A program made the position numbers and the translations under genes. Positions 27,569-35,164 of a stretch of DNA of 35,351 bases are shown here, piece after piece. The stretch spans positions 1 to 35,351 of the forward strand of contig NZ_KE952935.1 in NCBI RefSeq assembly GCF_000466405.1, in the 5' to 3' direction. Positions within the stretch are counted from its first letter, which is position 1, and each line of letters opens with the position of its first letter. Under the pieces are notes generated by a model. That model made no database searches and was not told where the DNA came from. It saw only the letters and a list, made by a program, of their open reading frames with translations. The DNA comes from Atopobium sp. oral taxon 810 str. F0209 (GTDB lineage Bacteria > Actinomycetota > Coriobacteriia > Coriobacteriales > Atopobiaceae).

Positions 27569-28063
27569 CTATGAAAGGCTAAAGGTCTTTTCAGCAAGAG
27601 GCTTGTCGCTCAGGCTAACAAGTTCCTTGACGGACACTTCTATGTCGGAGTCGTCAGCAACGCTATATGCAAGAGAGCAGGAAATAGTAGCACCCTTTTT
27701 GACGTTGTTCATGTAGTTGTCTGCATTGATATCGGTATCTGTAATCGCTACATCGCATTGGACGTTATTTTGATACACCTCAATACTGGCTGCACTAGCC
27801 ATTGACTGAGGGTCATCGGAATTATTTGTAAAGGTAAAGTCGATAATTACGCAAGGCTTACCCTCATAATCTTGACCTTTTTTGCATCCGTCGATTGTTA
27901 CTGCATAGTCAGAAGTTGCAGTCTCAGCTTTCTCTGCCTGAGTAGGTTTCTTCGCCTCATCAGAACCAGCATTGTTAGTGCTGGGAGAACCACCACAACC
28001 TGCGATTGGAAGCGCAATGAGCGCAGAAATTGCAAATACGCAGAGGCTCTTTTTGATTTCCAT
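27569..28063 (-). CDS. Lipoprotein with DUF5067-like domain
   Basis: A 164-residue secreted protein. The signal peptide (KKSLCVFAISALIALPIAGC) has a lipobox LPIAGC with Cys23 as the lipidation site. A Ser/Ala/Lys-rich linker follows to about 48. The domain at 52-164 (DYAVTIDGCKKGQDYEGKPC..DFTFTNNSDD..) matches the DUF5067 pattern common in Coriobacteriia and Firmicutes lipoproteins. It is an immunoglobulin-like fold of unknown function. AAGGTGAG precedes the ATG by 6 bases. Confidence 0.82.
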   Translation of the reverse strand: MEIKKSLCVFAISALIALPIAGCGGSPSTNNAGSDEAKKPTQAEKAETATSDYAVTIDGCKKGQDYEGKPCVIIDFTFTNNSDDPQSMASAASIEVYQNNVQCDVAITDTDINADNYMNNVKKGATISCSLAYSVADDSDIEVSVKELVSLSDKPLAEKTFSLS

Positions 28064-28146
28064 ACTGTCTCACCTTTCAGTCAAGATCCTGTCTTGTGGC
28101 AAGGCAATGGTACGGGGGGGTTACTTTTCAAGAGTTAGCCGTTTAA

Positions 28147-28434
28147 AATCTGCGAGCGGACTTTTGGACGCAATTTTATGTATGGGCAAATTGCTTACGG
28201 GCACTTTGTCTATCCTTACAGACCCTTTGCTTGTCTAGCGCTCAATGGAGACTGGCTGATGCGCCATGGAACACCACCTTGGCCACCCCACAAGATTCCG
28301 TACACCTACTTCTTTTTCGTGAAGAAGGCCGCAATTACACACCATACCTACTATCTCCAAGCTATACCGCCGGCAACATACATATCCTAAACTGCATCGC
28401 TGACTTAAAGGTACAGCTGATTGGTGCATACTGA
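28147..28434 (+). pseudogene. Possible decayed coding fragment upstream of the phosphodiesterase
   Basis: An open frame of about 95 codons runs to a TGA at 28432-28434, with convincing codon pattern over the last ~60 residues (APWNTTLATPQDSVHLLLF, then REEGRNYTPYLLSPSYTAG, then NIHILNCIADLKVQLIGAY). There is no in-frame ATG and no ribosome site; the first possible TTG is at 28231. Other frames across 28140-28230 also look partly coding, consistent with a frameshifted remnant. I do not recognise the family. The 404-bp gap 28064-28467 otherwise holds a G7 run at 28114-28120 and the lipoprotein promoter region. Confidence 0.35.
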
Positions 28435-28467
28435 GTAGGATTACTTAAAAGAGATGGGACACCCACA

Positions 28468-29025
28468 ATGAAGCTTCTCATTGCGTCTGATATTCACGGT
28501 GCAGCAGCTTGGTGCAAGAAGTTGATGTCTGCCATTGAACAAGAGCAACCTGACCGCGTGTTGCTGTTAGGCGACCTTCTCTATCATGGGCCACGCAATG
28601 ATGTACCCGCTGATTATGCTCCGCGCGAGGTTATTGCAATGCTTAACTCCATTGCGACACAGATTGTGGCAGTCCGCGGCAATTGCGAGGCCGAGGTCGA
28701 CCAGATGGTGCTTGATTTTCCTTGTCTCGCAGAAAGTACTGTAATTTTGGACAGTGCATCCGAAGGCAACCTACATGAGTTATTCCTCACCCACGGACAC
28801 ATTTGGGGCGCTGGACGAGATAACTCTATCGACCGCCTCCCGCCTCTGCCTGCACATACCAGTCTTGTCTATGGCCACACCCACATCAAAGCGAACGAAG
28901 CCAGTGTAAAACATCCCGATGTATGGCTGTTTAATCCAGGCAGCATTGGTATCCCCAAAGATGGAAGTCACAGCTATGGCCTCTACGCGAATGGACGCTT
29001 TGAGCACCGTATTCTAAACGACTAG
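28468..29025 (+). CDS. YfcE-like metallophosphoesterase
   Basis: A 185-residue calcineurin-fold phosphodiesterase. Metal ligands appear in SDIHG (7-11), LLGDLLYHGPRN (34-44), GNCE (71-74), THGH (108-111) and YGHTH (135-139), with NPGSIGIPKDG near the end. The family member YfcE hydrolyses phosphodiester bonds in vitro, with unclear physiological substrates. The ribosome site is weak (GAGATGGGA, well upstream). The gene stands alone between a possible remnant and a repeat-rich gap. Confidence 0.9.
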   Translation: MKLLIASDIHGAAAWCKKLMSAIEQEQPDRVLLLGDLLYHGPRNDVPADYAPREVIAMLNSIATQIVAVRGNCEAEVDQMVLDFPCLAESTVILDSASEGNLHELFLTHGHIWGAGRDNSIDRLPPLPAHTSLVYGHTHIKANEASVKHPDVWLFNPGSIGIPKDGSHSYGLYANGRFEHRILND

Positions 29026-29030
29026 TCAAA

Positions 29031-29080
29031 TTCCAAACCTGCGACAGGCCCAGCCTTCCAAACTTGCGGCAAACCAATCG
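29031..29080 (+). repeat. 25-bp tandem-like direct repeat after the phosphodiesterase gene
   Basis: TTCCAAAC-Y-TGCG-R-CA occurs at 29031 and 29056, a 25-bp period with two mismatches over the first 16 bases and weaker similarity after. It is A/C-rich and follows the stop codon by a few bases. Confidence 0.45.
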
Positions 29081-29113
29081 CGAGACTGTAAAAATAGAGA
29101 CACTCAGAGGCTG

Positions 29114-29129
29114 TTTTGGGCGCCCAAAA
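29114..29129. repeat. 16-bp perfect palindrome
   Basis: TTTTGGGCGCCCAAAA is a perfect palindrome with no spacer, in the gene-free stretch. It could be a symmetric protein-binding site; no promoter is seen beside it. Confidence 0.4.
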
Positions 29130-29337
29130 ATGCTTGTGTGATATTTAGTACCCCAACACAAAAAAGCTCGAAAAGTGCTCTATCTCCACGGTAGGGAAAT
29201 CTGACTCAAAAATACCCCTCTTGAACTGTAGTTTTGTATGTGCTCATACTCAGCAAGCTGCAAACAAGACAAAATATCGCATTGCTGAGCTGTGATTTCT
29301 TGGGTCCTAATAAAAGCTGCTTTTTATTTTTAGTCCC

Positions 29338-29429
29338 AAAAACATCCACACTATTCTACCATTTATTTAGATATTTATATTTTTAACTGCTGTTTTATAA
29401 ATATAGATGATAATAGTGTGGATGTTTTT
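29338..29429. repeat. Long inverted repeat 1 (nested hairpin)
   Basis: The arms AAAAACATCCACACTATT (29338-29355) and its exact complement (29412-29429) form an 18-bp stem. Inside, ATATTTATA (29371-29379) pairs with TATAAATAT (29396-29404). The whole is a 92-bp nested stem-loop. The outer arms end in A5/T5, so it could terminate transcription from either side; a small non-autonomous mobile element is the alternative. Confidence 0.7.
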
Positions 29430-29460
29430 ACTCGCTTATCGTAGTTGTAGCCATAGCCCT

Positions 29461-29600
29461 TCAGACCTATACATCCACGCCTTATGTGTTTAACCCTCCC
29501 TATGCCCATACCTTGTGCTTTCAGACATCACGCGTTTAGCCCTCGCACGTTTAAACTTTACGCACCCAAACCCTCCATACCTAAACACCGTGCATTTAAG
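29461..29600 (+). repeat. Degenerate C/T-rich repeats between the two inverted repeats
   Basis: TCAGAC recurs at 29461 and 29521, followed in both copies by ACATC/ACATCA, ACGC and GTTTARCCCTC (29488 and 29534), with short indels. Further relatives (CAAACCCTCCATACC, near 29567) follow. There is no convincing open frame. Confidence 0.45.
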
Positions 29601-29606
29601 GAATGA

Positions 29607-29691
29607 ATAGTTAATATTTTTAGCCCTGAGGAGCCCTTTTTAGTAGGAATGCGAACAAAAAGGCTTCCTCGGGGCTAAAAATATTAACTAT
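29607..29691. repeat. Long inverted repeat 2 (35-bp stem, 15-base loop)
   Basis: The left arm 29607-29641 begins ATAGTTAATATTTTTAGCCC; the right arm 29657-29691 is its complement at 32 of 35 positions. The last bases before the loop are T5/A5. The stem is far longer than a normal terminator and has no target-site duplication that I can see. Confidence 0.7.
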
Positions 29692-29929
29692 CTGTATTAT
29701 CTAGACAATTTGCACTACCCAAGCAGCTTGCGGAATTCATGCTATTTACGCGATTTGCATTAGTTACACCATTTACTAAGTACGGGCTAATAACCGCTTG
29801 CACAATCTAGGTACCATTCACCGTCATTTGCCTTAATATGGAATCGTTCTCAGATAGGATTGTGTGCAAGTATGTCGATAAGTCGCCAGCACCCATAAAG
29901 CTCGGCGACATATGTGGAAAGGACCCCGC
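29692..29929 (+). promoter_or_regulatory. Upstream region of the sucrose/fructan operon
   Basis: This 238-bp stretch must hold the promoter of the GH32-phosphorylase operon, but I could not identify a convincing -35/-10. It has three related words: AATTTGCACTA (29707), GATTTGCATTA (29752) and CATTTGCCTTA (29825). These might be operator half-sites. Confidence 0.35.
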
Positions 29930-31414
29930 ATGAGTGATGAATCCTGGCGTCCCAAGCTCCATCTTGCCCCCTATAAAGGCTCAATCAGCGACCCCAACGG
30001 TCTCTGCCAATTCCGCGGAACCTACCATATTTGCTGCCAGAACGCCCCTGAGTATCCTGGCAACTTCGACAGCCCTCATGGCTGGGGACACTACGTCAGC
30101 CGCGACCTCGTAAACTGGGTCTTCCTCGGCTGCCAAGTCATGCCCGATTGCCCTTCTGACAAAGATGGCTCCTACTCTGGCGGCGCATATCTCGCCACAC
30201 CCGCAGATGGTGCCGAGCACGACGGCGAAGTCTGGTACTACTACACTGGCAACATCCGTCTACCCGAAGGCGACGGCACACTCGCAGGCCGCCTTGCCAA
30301 CCAAACGCGTATGCGTAGTTACAACGGCATCCACATGGGTCCCAAAGAAGTCATCCTCGATAACTCCGACTACCCTGCCTATTGTTCCAATCACGTTCGC
30401 GATCCCAAAGTTTGGAAGCAGAACAACTCTCTTCATATGCTCCTCGGTGCACGCACACGCAAAGACAGCCGCGGTGCCGTGCTGTGCTATCGCTCTGATG
30501 ATGGCGCGAATTGGGAACTTGAAGGCTCTGTCACCAATACCGACAGCGAACCATTTGGCTATATGTGGGAGTGCCCCGACCGCATTGCTCTAACCGACGC
30601 ACAAGGTACGGTTCATGAGTTTCTTGCCACATGCCCACAAGGCACAGATGAGCTTGGTCTGCCCTATATGCTTCAAAATGTGCACGGAAATGGCTATTTC
30701 CCTATTGATGGCTCGCTGCTGGACCTCTTGCACCAAGACCACGAACTTATGAATGCGCAGGCACCGCACCCTGCTATCGATCAGGCCACCTTTGTCGAAT
30801 GGGATCACGGCTTTGACTTCTATGCGTGCCAGAGCTTCGTCGATGACAAGAACCGCACGCTTCTTGTAGGTTGGATGAGTCTCCCCCACGACAAAAATGA
30901 TATTCGCCCCTATGACAATCCCACCGCCACCTGGCGCGGCTGCCTAACGGTTCCCCGCGAACTCACACTCAATGCCGATGGGCGCATCCTGCAAAATCCT
31001 GTTGCTGAAATCGACGCTCTCCGCGGCGAAGCTGTCCCCTTTAATGGAGCAAGTGCAACTATCCCCAAAGTCTCCGATCTCGTAATCTCCAATATTACAG
31101 GCGACGGCACTCTTCGCTTTGATGATGCACTCGAGCTGCGTTTTTCCAACGGTGAAGCAGAGCTCATCTTTACTGACGACGCGGTGGGCCAAGGTCGCAA
31201 AATCCGCCGCACCAAGGTTGGTGTCATCCATGACATCCGAGTCATCATGGATACTTCCGTCTTTGAAATCTTTATCAATGGTGGCGAGACTGTTTTTGGC
31301 ACCCGCTACTTCACTGAAGCAGACAGCGTCCAAGTCAGCATGGACTTCCCCAAGGCTCAAGCCTGCTGGTATCCCATGTCCCCCGTCAGCATTAACTACG
31401 TCGTAGACCGTTAG
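29930..31414 (+). CDS. GH32 beta-fructofuranosidase-like enzyme 1
   Basis: A 494-residue cytoplasmic glycoside hydrolase (no signal peptide). The five-bladed propeller carries the nucleophile Asp21 in SDPNG, the transition-state stabiliser Asp158 in VRDPKVW and the acid/base Glu214 in MWECPDR. The C-terminal beta-sandwich (about 350-494) ends with FEIFINGGETVFGTRYF. GH32 enzymes cleave sucrose, sucrose 6-phosphate or fructo-oligosaccharides. The usual Asn before DPNG is Ser here, which may change fructose recognition. The ATG at 29930 follows AAAGGA by 7 bases; the frame's earlier ATG at 29912 lacks one. It is the first gene of a four-gene operon. Confidence 0.9.
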   Translation: MSDESWRPKLHLAPYKGSISDPNGLCQFRGTYHICCQNAPEYPGNFDSPHGWGHYVSRDLVNWVFLGCQVMPDCPSDKDGSYSGGAYLATPADGAEHDGEVWYYYTGNIRLPEGDGTLAGRLANQTRMRSYNGIHMGPKEVILDNSDYPAYCSNHVRDPKVWKQNNSLHMLLGARTRKDSRGAVLCYRSDDGANWELEGSVTNTDSEPFGYMWECPDRIALTDAQGTVHEFLATCPQGTDELGLPYMLQNVHGNGYFPIDGSLLDLLHQDHELMNAQAPHPAIDQATFVEWDHGFDFYACQSFVDDKNRTLLVGWMSLPHDKNDIRPYDNPTATWRGCLTVPRELTLNADGRILQNPVAEIDALRGEAVPFNGASATIPKVSDLVISNITGDGTLRFDDALELRFSNGEAELIFTDDAVGQGRKIRRTKVGVIHDIRVIMDTSVFEIFINGGETVFGTRYFTEADSVQVSMDFPKAQACWYPMSPVSINYVVDR

Positions 31415-31437
31415 GCGCCAAACTTAGAAGGGTTCGC

Positions 31438-32736
31438 ATGCAAAGTATCAACTTTCATACGCAGCGTGGTTGGATGAATGACCCCAACGGCTTCATCTAC
31501 TACAAGGGTGAGTACCATCTCTTTTACCAGTACTTTCCTCATGCGACACAGTGGGGCACTATTTGTTGGGGTCATGCTATTAGCCCCGATCTCGTGAATT
31601 GGGAGCAAAAAGATATTGCTCTCTTTCCTTCAAAGCCTGCCGACCAAAACGGTTGTTTTTCGGGCAGTGCCGTCGAAAGTGGCGGCAAGCTCCGTCTCTT
31701 TTATACCGGTGTGCACTACGACGAGTTTGATCCCGAGGATATCAATAAGTGCGTTCCTGGACATTTCACATCAGCACAGCTCACCATTGAGTCTTCCGAC
31801 GGAAAAACTTTTAACAACTTTGATGACAAGTACGTTATCATCCCGCCCATTGATGATCCCGAGCTCGGAGACGCCACTCATACGCGCGACCCAAAAGTCT
31901 GGCAAGGTGCTGACGGTTGGTACCTCGTGCTAGGTAGCAATATTCATCGCAAGCAGGGCGAAATCCTTTTTTACAAGAGCCAAGACCTTATGAACTGGGA
32001 GTATGTCAGTCGTACGCTTATGGATCCCCAGTTAGGCTGGATGTGTGAGTGTCCCGACCTCTTTGAGGTTGAGGGCGGTACCGTATTGCTTGCATCTCTG
32101 ATGGGCTACGAGGGCGGTGATGACGATCAAAGTGTCTGCTTTGTTGTCGATTACAACAAAGACGATTGCTCCATCGACTTTACTGGAGAGCGCCGCCTTA
32201 CCGATTATGGCCATGATTTCTATGCCCCCCAAACTACGACTGATGCCACAGGTCGTCGAGTAATGGTGGGCTGGATGCGTATGCCCGAACCCATCGACAA
32301 TAAGTGGATTGGTATGTTTACCGCTCCACGTGTCGTCGAGGTTGTCGATGGTCACACTTACTTCCGCCTGCACCCCAATATCCGTCGCGCGCTAACGCAG
32401 CGCACTAACACACCCACGCATCACCGCCCCTACCTTTTTGGTACTACACTGCGCGAAGGTGATCATATCGACTTTGGTGGCTTGCGCGTATGGCAAGACA
32501 AAAACCGCGTCCACGTTGACCGGAGCAAAGTTTATCGCCCACGTGAAAACTTTATGCATATGCATTCCGAAACGCCTGAGGTCGGTACGGAAAACAAGAT
32601 CGAGATGCTGGTACACGGCCATATTGTCGAGATTTACGTTAACGACGGTGAGTATGTCATCAGCAATATGGTCTACGGATTGGGCAATTCACTATCAACC
32701 AACTCGTCAGCCGACTTCACCATTTTGGGCCTTTAG
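31438..32736 (+). CDS. GH32 beta-fructofuranosidase-like enzyme 2
   Basis: A 432-residue cytoplasmic GH32 enzyme, divergent from its neighbour and with the classical WMNDPNG (12-18, nucleophile Asp15), RDPKVW (150-155, Asp151) and CECPD (203-207, Glu204). The C-terminal beta-sandwich is short (about 325-432) but retains HGHIVEIYVNDGEYVIS. No signal peptide is present, so it acts on imported sucrose, sucrose 6-phosphate or short fructans. AGAAGGG is 6 bases before the ATG; it starts 23 bp after gene 1. Two unequal GH32 paralogues in tandem suggest different chain-length or phosphorylation preferences. Confidence 0.92.
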   Translation: MQSINFHTQRGWMNDPNGFIYYKGEYHLFYQYFPHATQWGTICWGHAISPDLVNWEQKDIALFPSKPADQNGCFSGSAVESGGKLRLFYTGVHYDEFDPEDINKCVPGHFTSAQLTIESSDGKTFNNFDDKYVIIPPIDDPELGDATHTRDPKVWQGADGWYLVLGSNIHRKQGEILFYKSQDLMNWEYVSRTLMDPQLGWMCECPDLFEVEGGTVLLASLMGYEGGDDDQSVCFVVDYNKDDCSIDFTGERRLTDYGHDFYAPQTTTDATGRRVMVGWMRMPEPIDNKWIGMFTAPRVVEVVDGHTYFRLHPNIRRALTQRTNTPTHHRPYLFGTTLREGDHIDFGGLRVWQDKNRVHVDRSKVYRPRENFMHMHSETPEVGTENKIEMLVHGHIVEIYVNDGEYVISNMVYGLGNSLSTNSSADFTILGL

Positions 32737-32801
32737 AACAAGCAAAACAGCAGGTAGTCACCAACGGCCAAGCTAGAGCACACCAGCTATAGGAGAGTCC
32801 T

Positions 32802-34217
32802 ATGAAGTTCGAAAACAAAATCATGCTCATCACCTACGCCGATAGTCTCGGCAAAAATCTCCAAGATCTTGAGCACGTGCTCGCCAAGCACTTTGACAAA
32901 GCTGTTGGCGGGGTGCATATTTTGCCCTTCTTCCCCAGCTCTGCTGACCGTGGTTTTGCGCCCATGCGCTACGACATCGTCGATCCCAAATTTGGTAGCT
33001 GGGATGATGTGCGTCGTATAGGCGAGAGCCGCTACTTAATGTTTGACTTTATGATTAACCACATATCCCGCCAGTCACCCTATTTCCAAGACTTTTTGGA
33101 GAAGAAAGACGATTCAGAATTTGCCGATTTCTTCATCCGCTACAAGGACTTTTGGCCAGGAGGAGCTCCTACCCAAGAGCAGATTGATACCATTTACAAG
33201 CGCAAGCCCAAAGCGCCAAGCATCGTGGCAGAGTTTGCTGACGGCAGCAAGGAGGATGTCTGGTGCACCTTTGGCGAGGAGCAGATTGACATTAATATCC
33301 ACTCTGAGTGCGCTCAACGCTTTTTCCGCGAAACCCTAACGCATATGGCCGAAAACAATGCATCCATCATTCGTCTGGATGCCTTTGCGTATGCTGCCAA
33401 GCGCGCAGGAAGCAACTGCTTTTTTGTCGAGCCTGATACCACTGAGCTGCTCCAAAGCATGCAAGAGGTGCTTGACCCTTACCAAGTTATGGTGCTGCCT
33501 GAGATTCATGAACACTACAGTATCCAGATGCAAGTTGCCAGCAAGGGCTACTGGATTTACGACTTTGCTCTACCCGTGCTGACTCTACATGCTCTTTACT
33601 CAGGCAATGGCAGCTATCTTGCCCATTGGCTCAAGATGAGCCCCAAGCACCAGTTCACCACCCTTGATACCCACGATGGCCTTGGCATTGTTGATGTCAA
33701 GGATCTGCTTCCCGACGAGGCAGTTGACTACACCAAAGAAAAGATGTTCTCCGAAGGTGCCAACGTAAAGAAGGTATACAACACCGAGGCTTATAACAAT
33801 CTTGATATTTATCAGGTCAATACCACCTACTATTCGGCGCTGGGCAACAACGACGATGCATATCTGCTCGCACGTGCAATTCAGTTCTTTGCACGTGGTG
33901 TACCCATGGTCTACTACGTAGGCTTACTTGCAGGTAGCAATGATATCGAGCTACTAGAATCTACCAAGGAAGGCCGCAATATCAACCGCCACTATTACAG
34001 TGTTGAAGAGATTGACCGCGAGGTAGAGCGTCCTGTTGTACGCAAGCTACTCGAGATGATGGAACTACGCAATACTCATCCTGCTTTTGATATCGAAGGT
34101 GAACTCGAAGTTAGCGCAACGGATGATCAGCTTTGCATCCGCCGCAGCTCAGGTGATGCTTGGGCTCAACTTGATGCCAACCTGACCACACGCAGCTTTG
34201 AGATTTCGCATTCTTAG
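32802..34217 (+). CDS. GH13_18 sucrose phosphorylase or sucrose 6'-phosphate phosphorylase
   Basis: A 471-residue alpha-amylase-fold enzyme that splits (phospho)sucrose with phosphate to give alpha-glucose 1-phosphate. Catalytic residues are Asp193 in IRLDAFAYAAK, Glu234 in LPEIHEHY and Asp292 in LDTHDG. VYYVGLLAG, ELLE and GRNINRHYY are subfamily signatures. The acceptor loop reads IYKRKPKAP (131-139), where the Bifidobacterium sucrose phosphorylase, as I recall it, has IYRPRPGLP. The Arg134/Lys135 pair and extra lysine recall sucrose 6'-phosphate phosphorylases. A second loop (324-334) is also shorter than in Bifidobacterium. AGGAG lies before the ATG. The enzyme saves ATP compared with hydrolysis. 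Confidence 0.93.
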   Translation: MKFENKIMLITYADSLGKNLQDLEHVLAKHFDKAVGGVHILPFFPSSADRGFAPMRYDIVDPKFGSWDDVRRIGESRYLMFDFMINHISRQSPYFQDFLEKKDDSEFADFFIRYKDFWPGGAPTQEQIDTIYKRKPKAPSIVAEFADGSKEDVWCTFGEEQIDINIHSECAQRFFRETLTHMAENNASIIRLDAFAYAAKRAGSNCFFVEPDTTELLQSMQEVLDPYQVMVLPEIHEHYSIQMQVASKGYWIYDFALPVLTLHALYSGNGSYLAHWLKMSPKHQFTTLDTHDGLGIVDVKDLLPDEAVDYTKEKMFSEGANVKKVYNTEAYNNLDIYQVNTTYYSALGNNDDAYLLARAIQFFARGVPMVYYVGLLAGSNDIELLESTKEGRNINRHYYSVEEIDREVERPVVRKLLEMMELRNTHPAFDIEGELEVSATDDQLCIRRSSGDAWAQLDANLTTRSFEISHS

Positions 34218-34231
34218 CAAAGGAGCAGTAC

Positions 34232-35131
34232 ATGCTACCCGCAAACTCGCACAATCCTCAAGGTATTGGTGCGGCATTTTACGACCTAGATGGTACTATT
34301 TTGGATTTGACCCGCGTCTCCAAGCGCACGATTGCCGCAATGGAAGCGGTACATGCGGCAGGCTGTGCCAATGTGATTTCCACTGGACGCAACTTGCCCA
34401 TCGTGCCCGATGCGGTCAAGCTCCCCTGCGTTGACTACTACATCACCGTCAATGGTGGGCAAATTCTTGATGCGGATGGCAATCATCTGCTAAGTAAAGC
34501 GATTCCCCGCAATATGGCGCTTGAGCTAGCTCATTGGCTACATTCCCGCGGCGCAGGTCTCAACGTGCTGACCTCAACAGGAGCTTATTTTGAAAATCGC
34601 CTAGTGTCCTACATGACCCAAGCCGTACATCGCACCGACAGTGATAGCACCTTAAGCGATGAGGGTCTAAGCGATGAAATCACAAGCCTGCCCAATCGTT
34701 TTACCGTCGAAGATGTCGAACCTCAAATCCTAGCAGTTGATGACAAGACAAACTTTGTCGAGAAAATGGGTGCTTGCTTTGACACAGCAAAAGACCTTGC
34801 TCGCGATGTGACTGAGCTAGAGAAGCGCGGTGATTTGCAGATTGCCACGGTAACTCCCACAGAAATTGAGATTACGCTCAAAGGTGTTGAAAAAGGCTCT
34901 GGCATTGAATGGATACGCAAAGAGCTGGGCCTAGACAAGTCACAACTTGTAGCCTTTGGTGACTCGGGCAATGATTTGCCCATGGTGCCTTATGTGGGTA
35001 CATTTGTTGCAGTAGGCAATGCTTCCGATGAAGTTAAAGCTCAGGCCACCTGTATCGTTGACAGCATGTGGGAAGACGGCGTTGCCAAATGGCTCGAACA
35101 CGCGCTTAAAGGCGAATGGTACGAAGTCTAG
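34232..35131 (+). CDS. Cof-type HAD-IIB phosphatase
   Basis: A 299-residue HAD phosphatase of the Cof/YbjI type. Motif I is FYDLDGT (nucleophile Asp18, acid Asp20), motif II ISTGRN (49-54), the C2B cap spans about 85-200 and motif IV GDSGNDLPM lies near 247-255. Members dephosphorylate sugar phosphates or cofactors. Starting 14 bp after the phosphorylase with AAAGGAG upstream, it is the fourth operon gene and may remove or recycle phosphate from sugar phosphates made by the pathway, such as glucose 1-phosphate or fructose 6-phosphate. This is inferred from position only. Confidence 0.9.
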   Translation: MLPANSHNPQGIGAAFYDLDGTILDLTRVSKRTIAAMEAVHAAGCANVISTGRNLPIVPDAVKLPCVDYYITVNGGQILDADGNHLLSKAIPRNMALELAHWLHSRGAGLNVLTSTGAYFENRLVSYMTQAVHRTDSDSTLSDEGLSDEITSLPNRFTVEDVEPQILAVDDKTNFVEKMGACFDTAKDLARDVTELEKRGDLQIATVTPTEIEITLKGVEKGSGIEWIRKELGLDKSQLVAFGDSGNDLPMVPYVGTFVAVGNASDEVKAQATCIVDSMWEDGVAKWLEHALKGEWYEV

Positions 35132-35164
35132 CATCACTGCAACAACAAGATTTTACACGGGCAC

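Noticed and set aside
27198..28063. Toxin-antitoxin or bacteriocin/immunity pair
   Set aside because: The first gene is a clear lipoprotein with a DUF5067-like domain, and the second has no toxin or immunity features.
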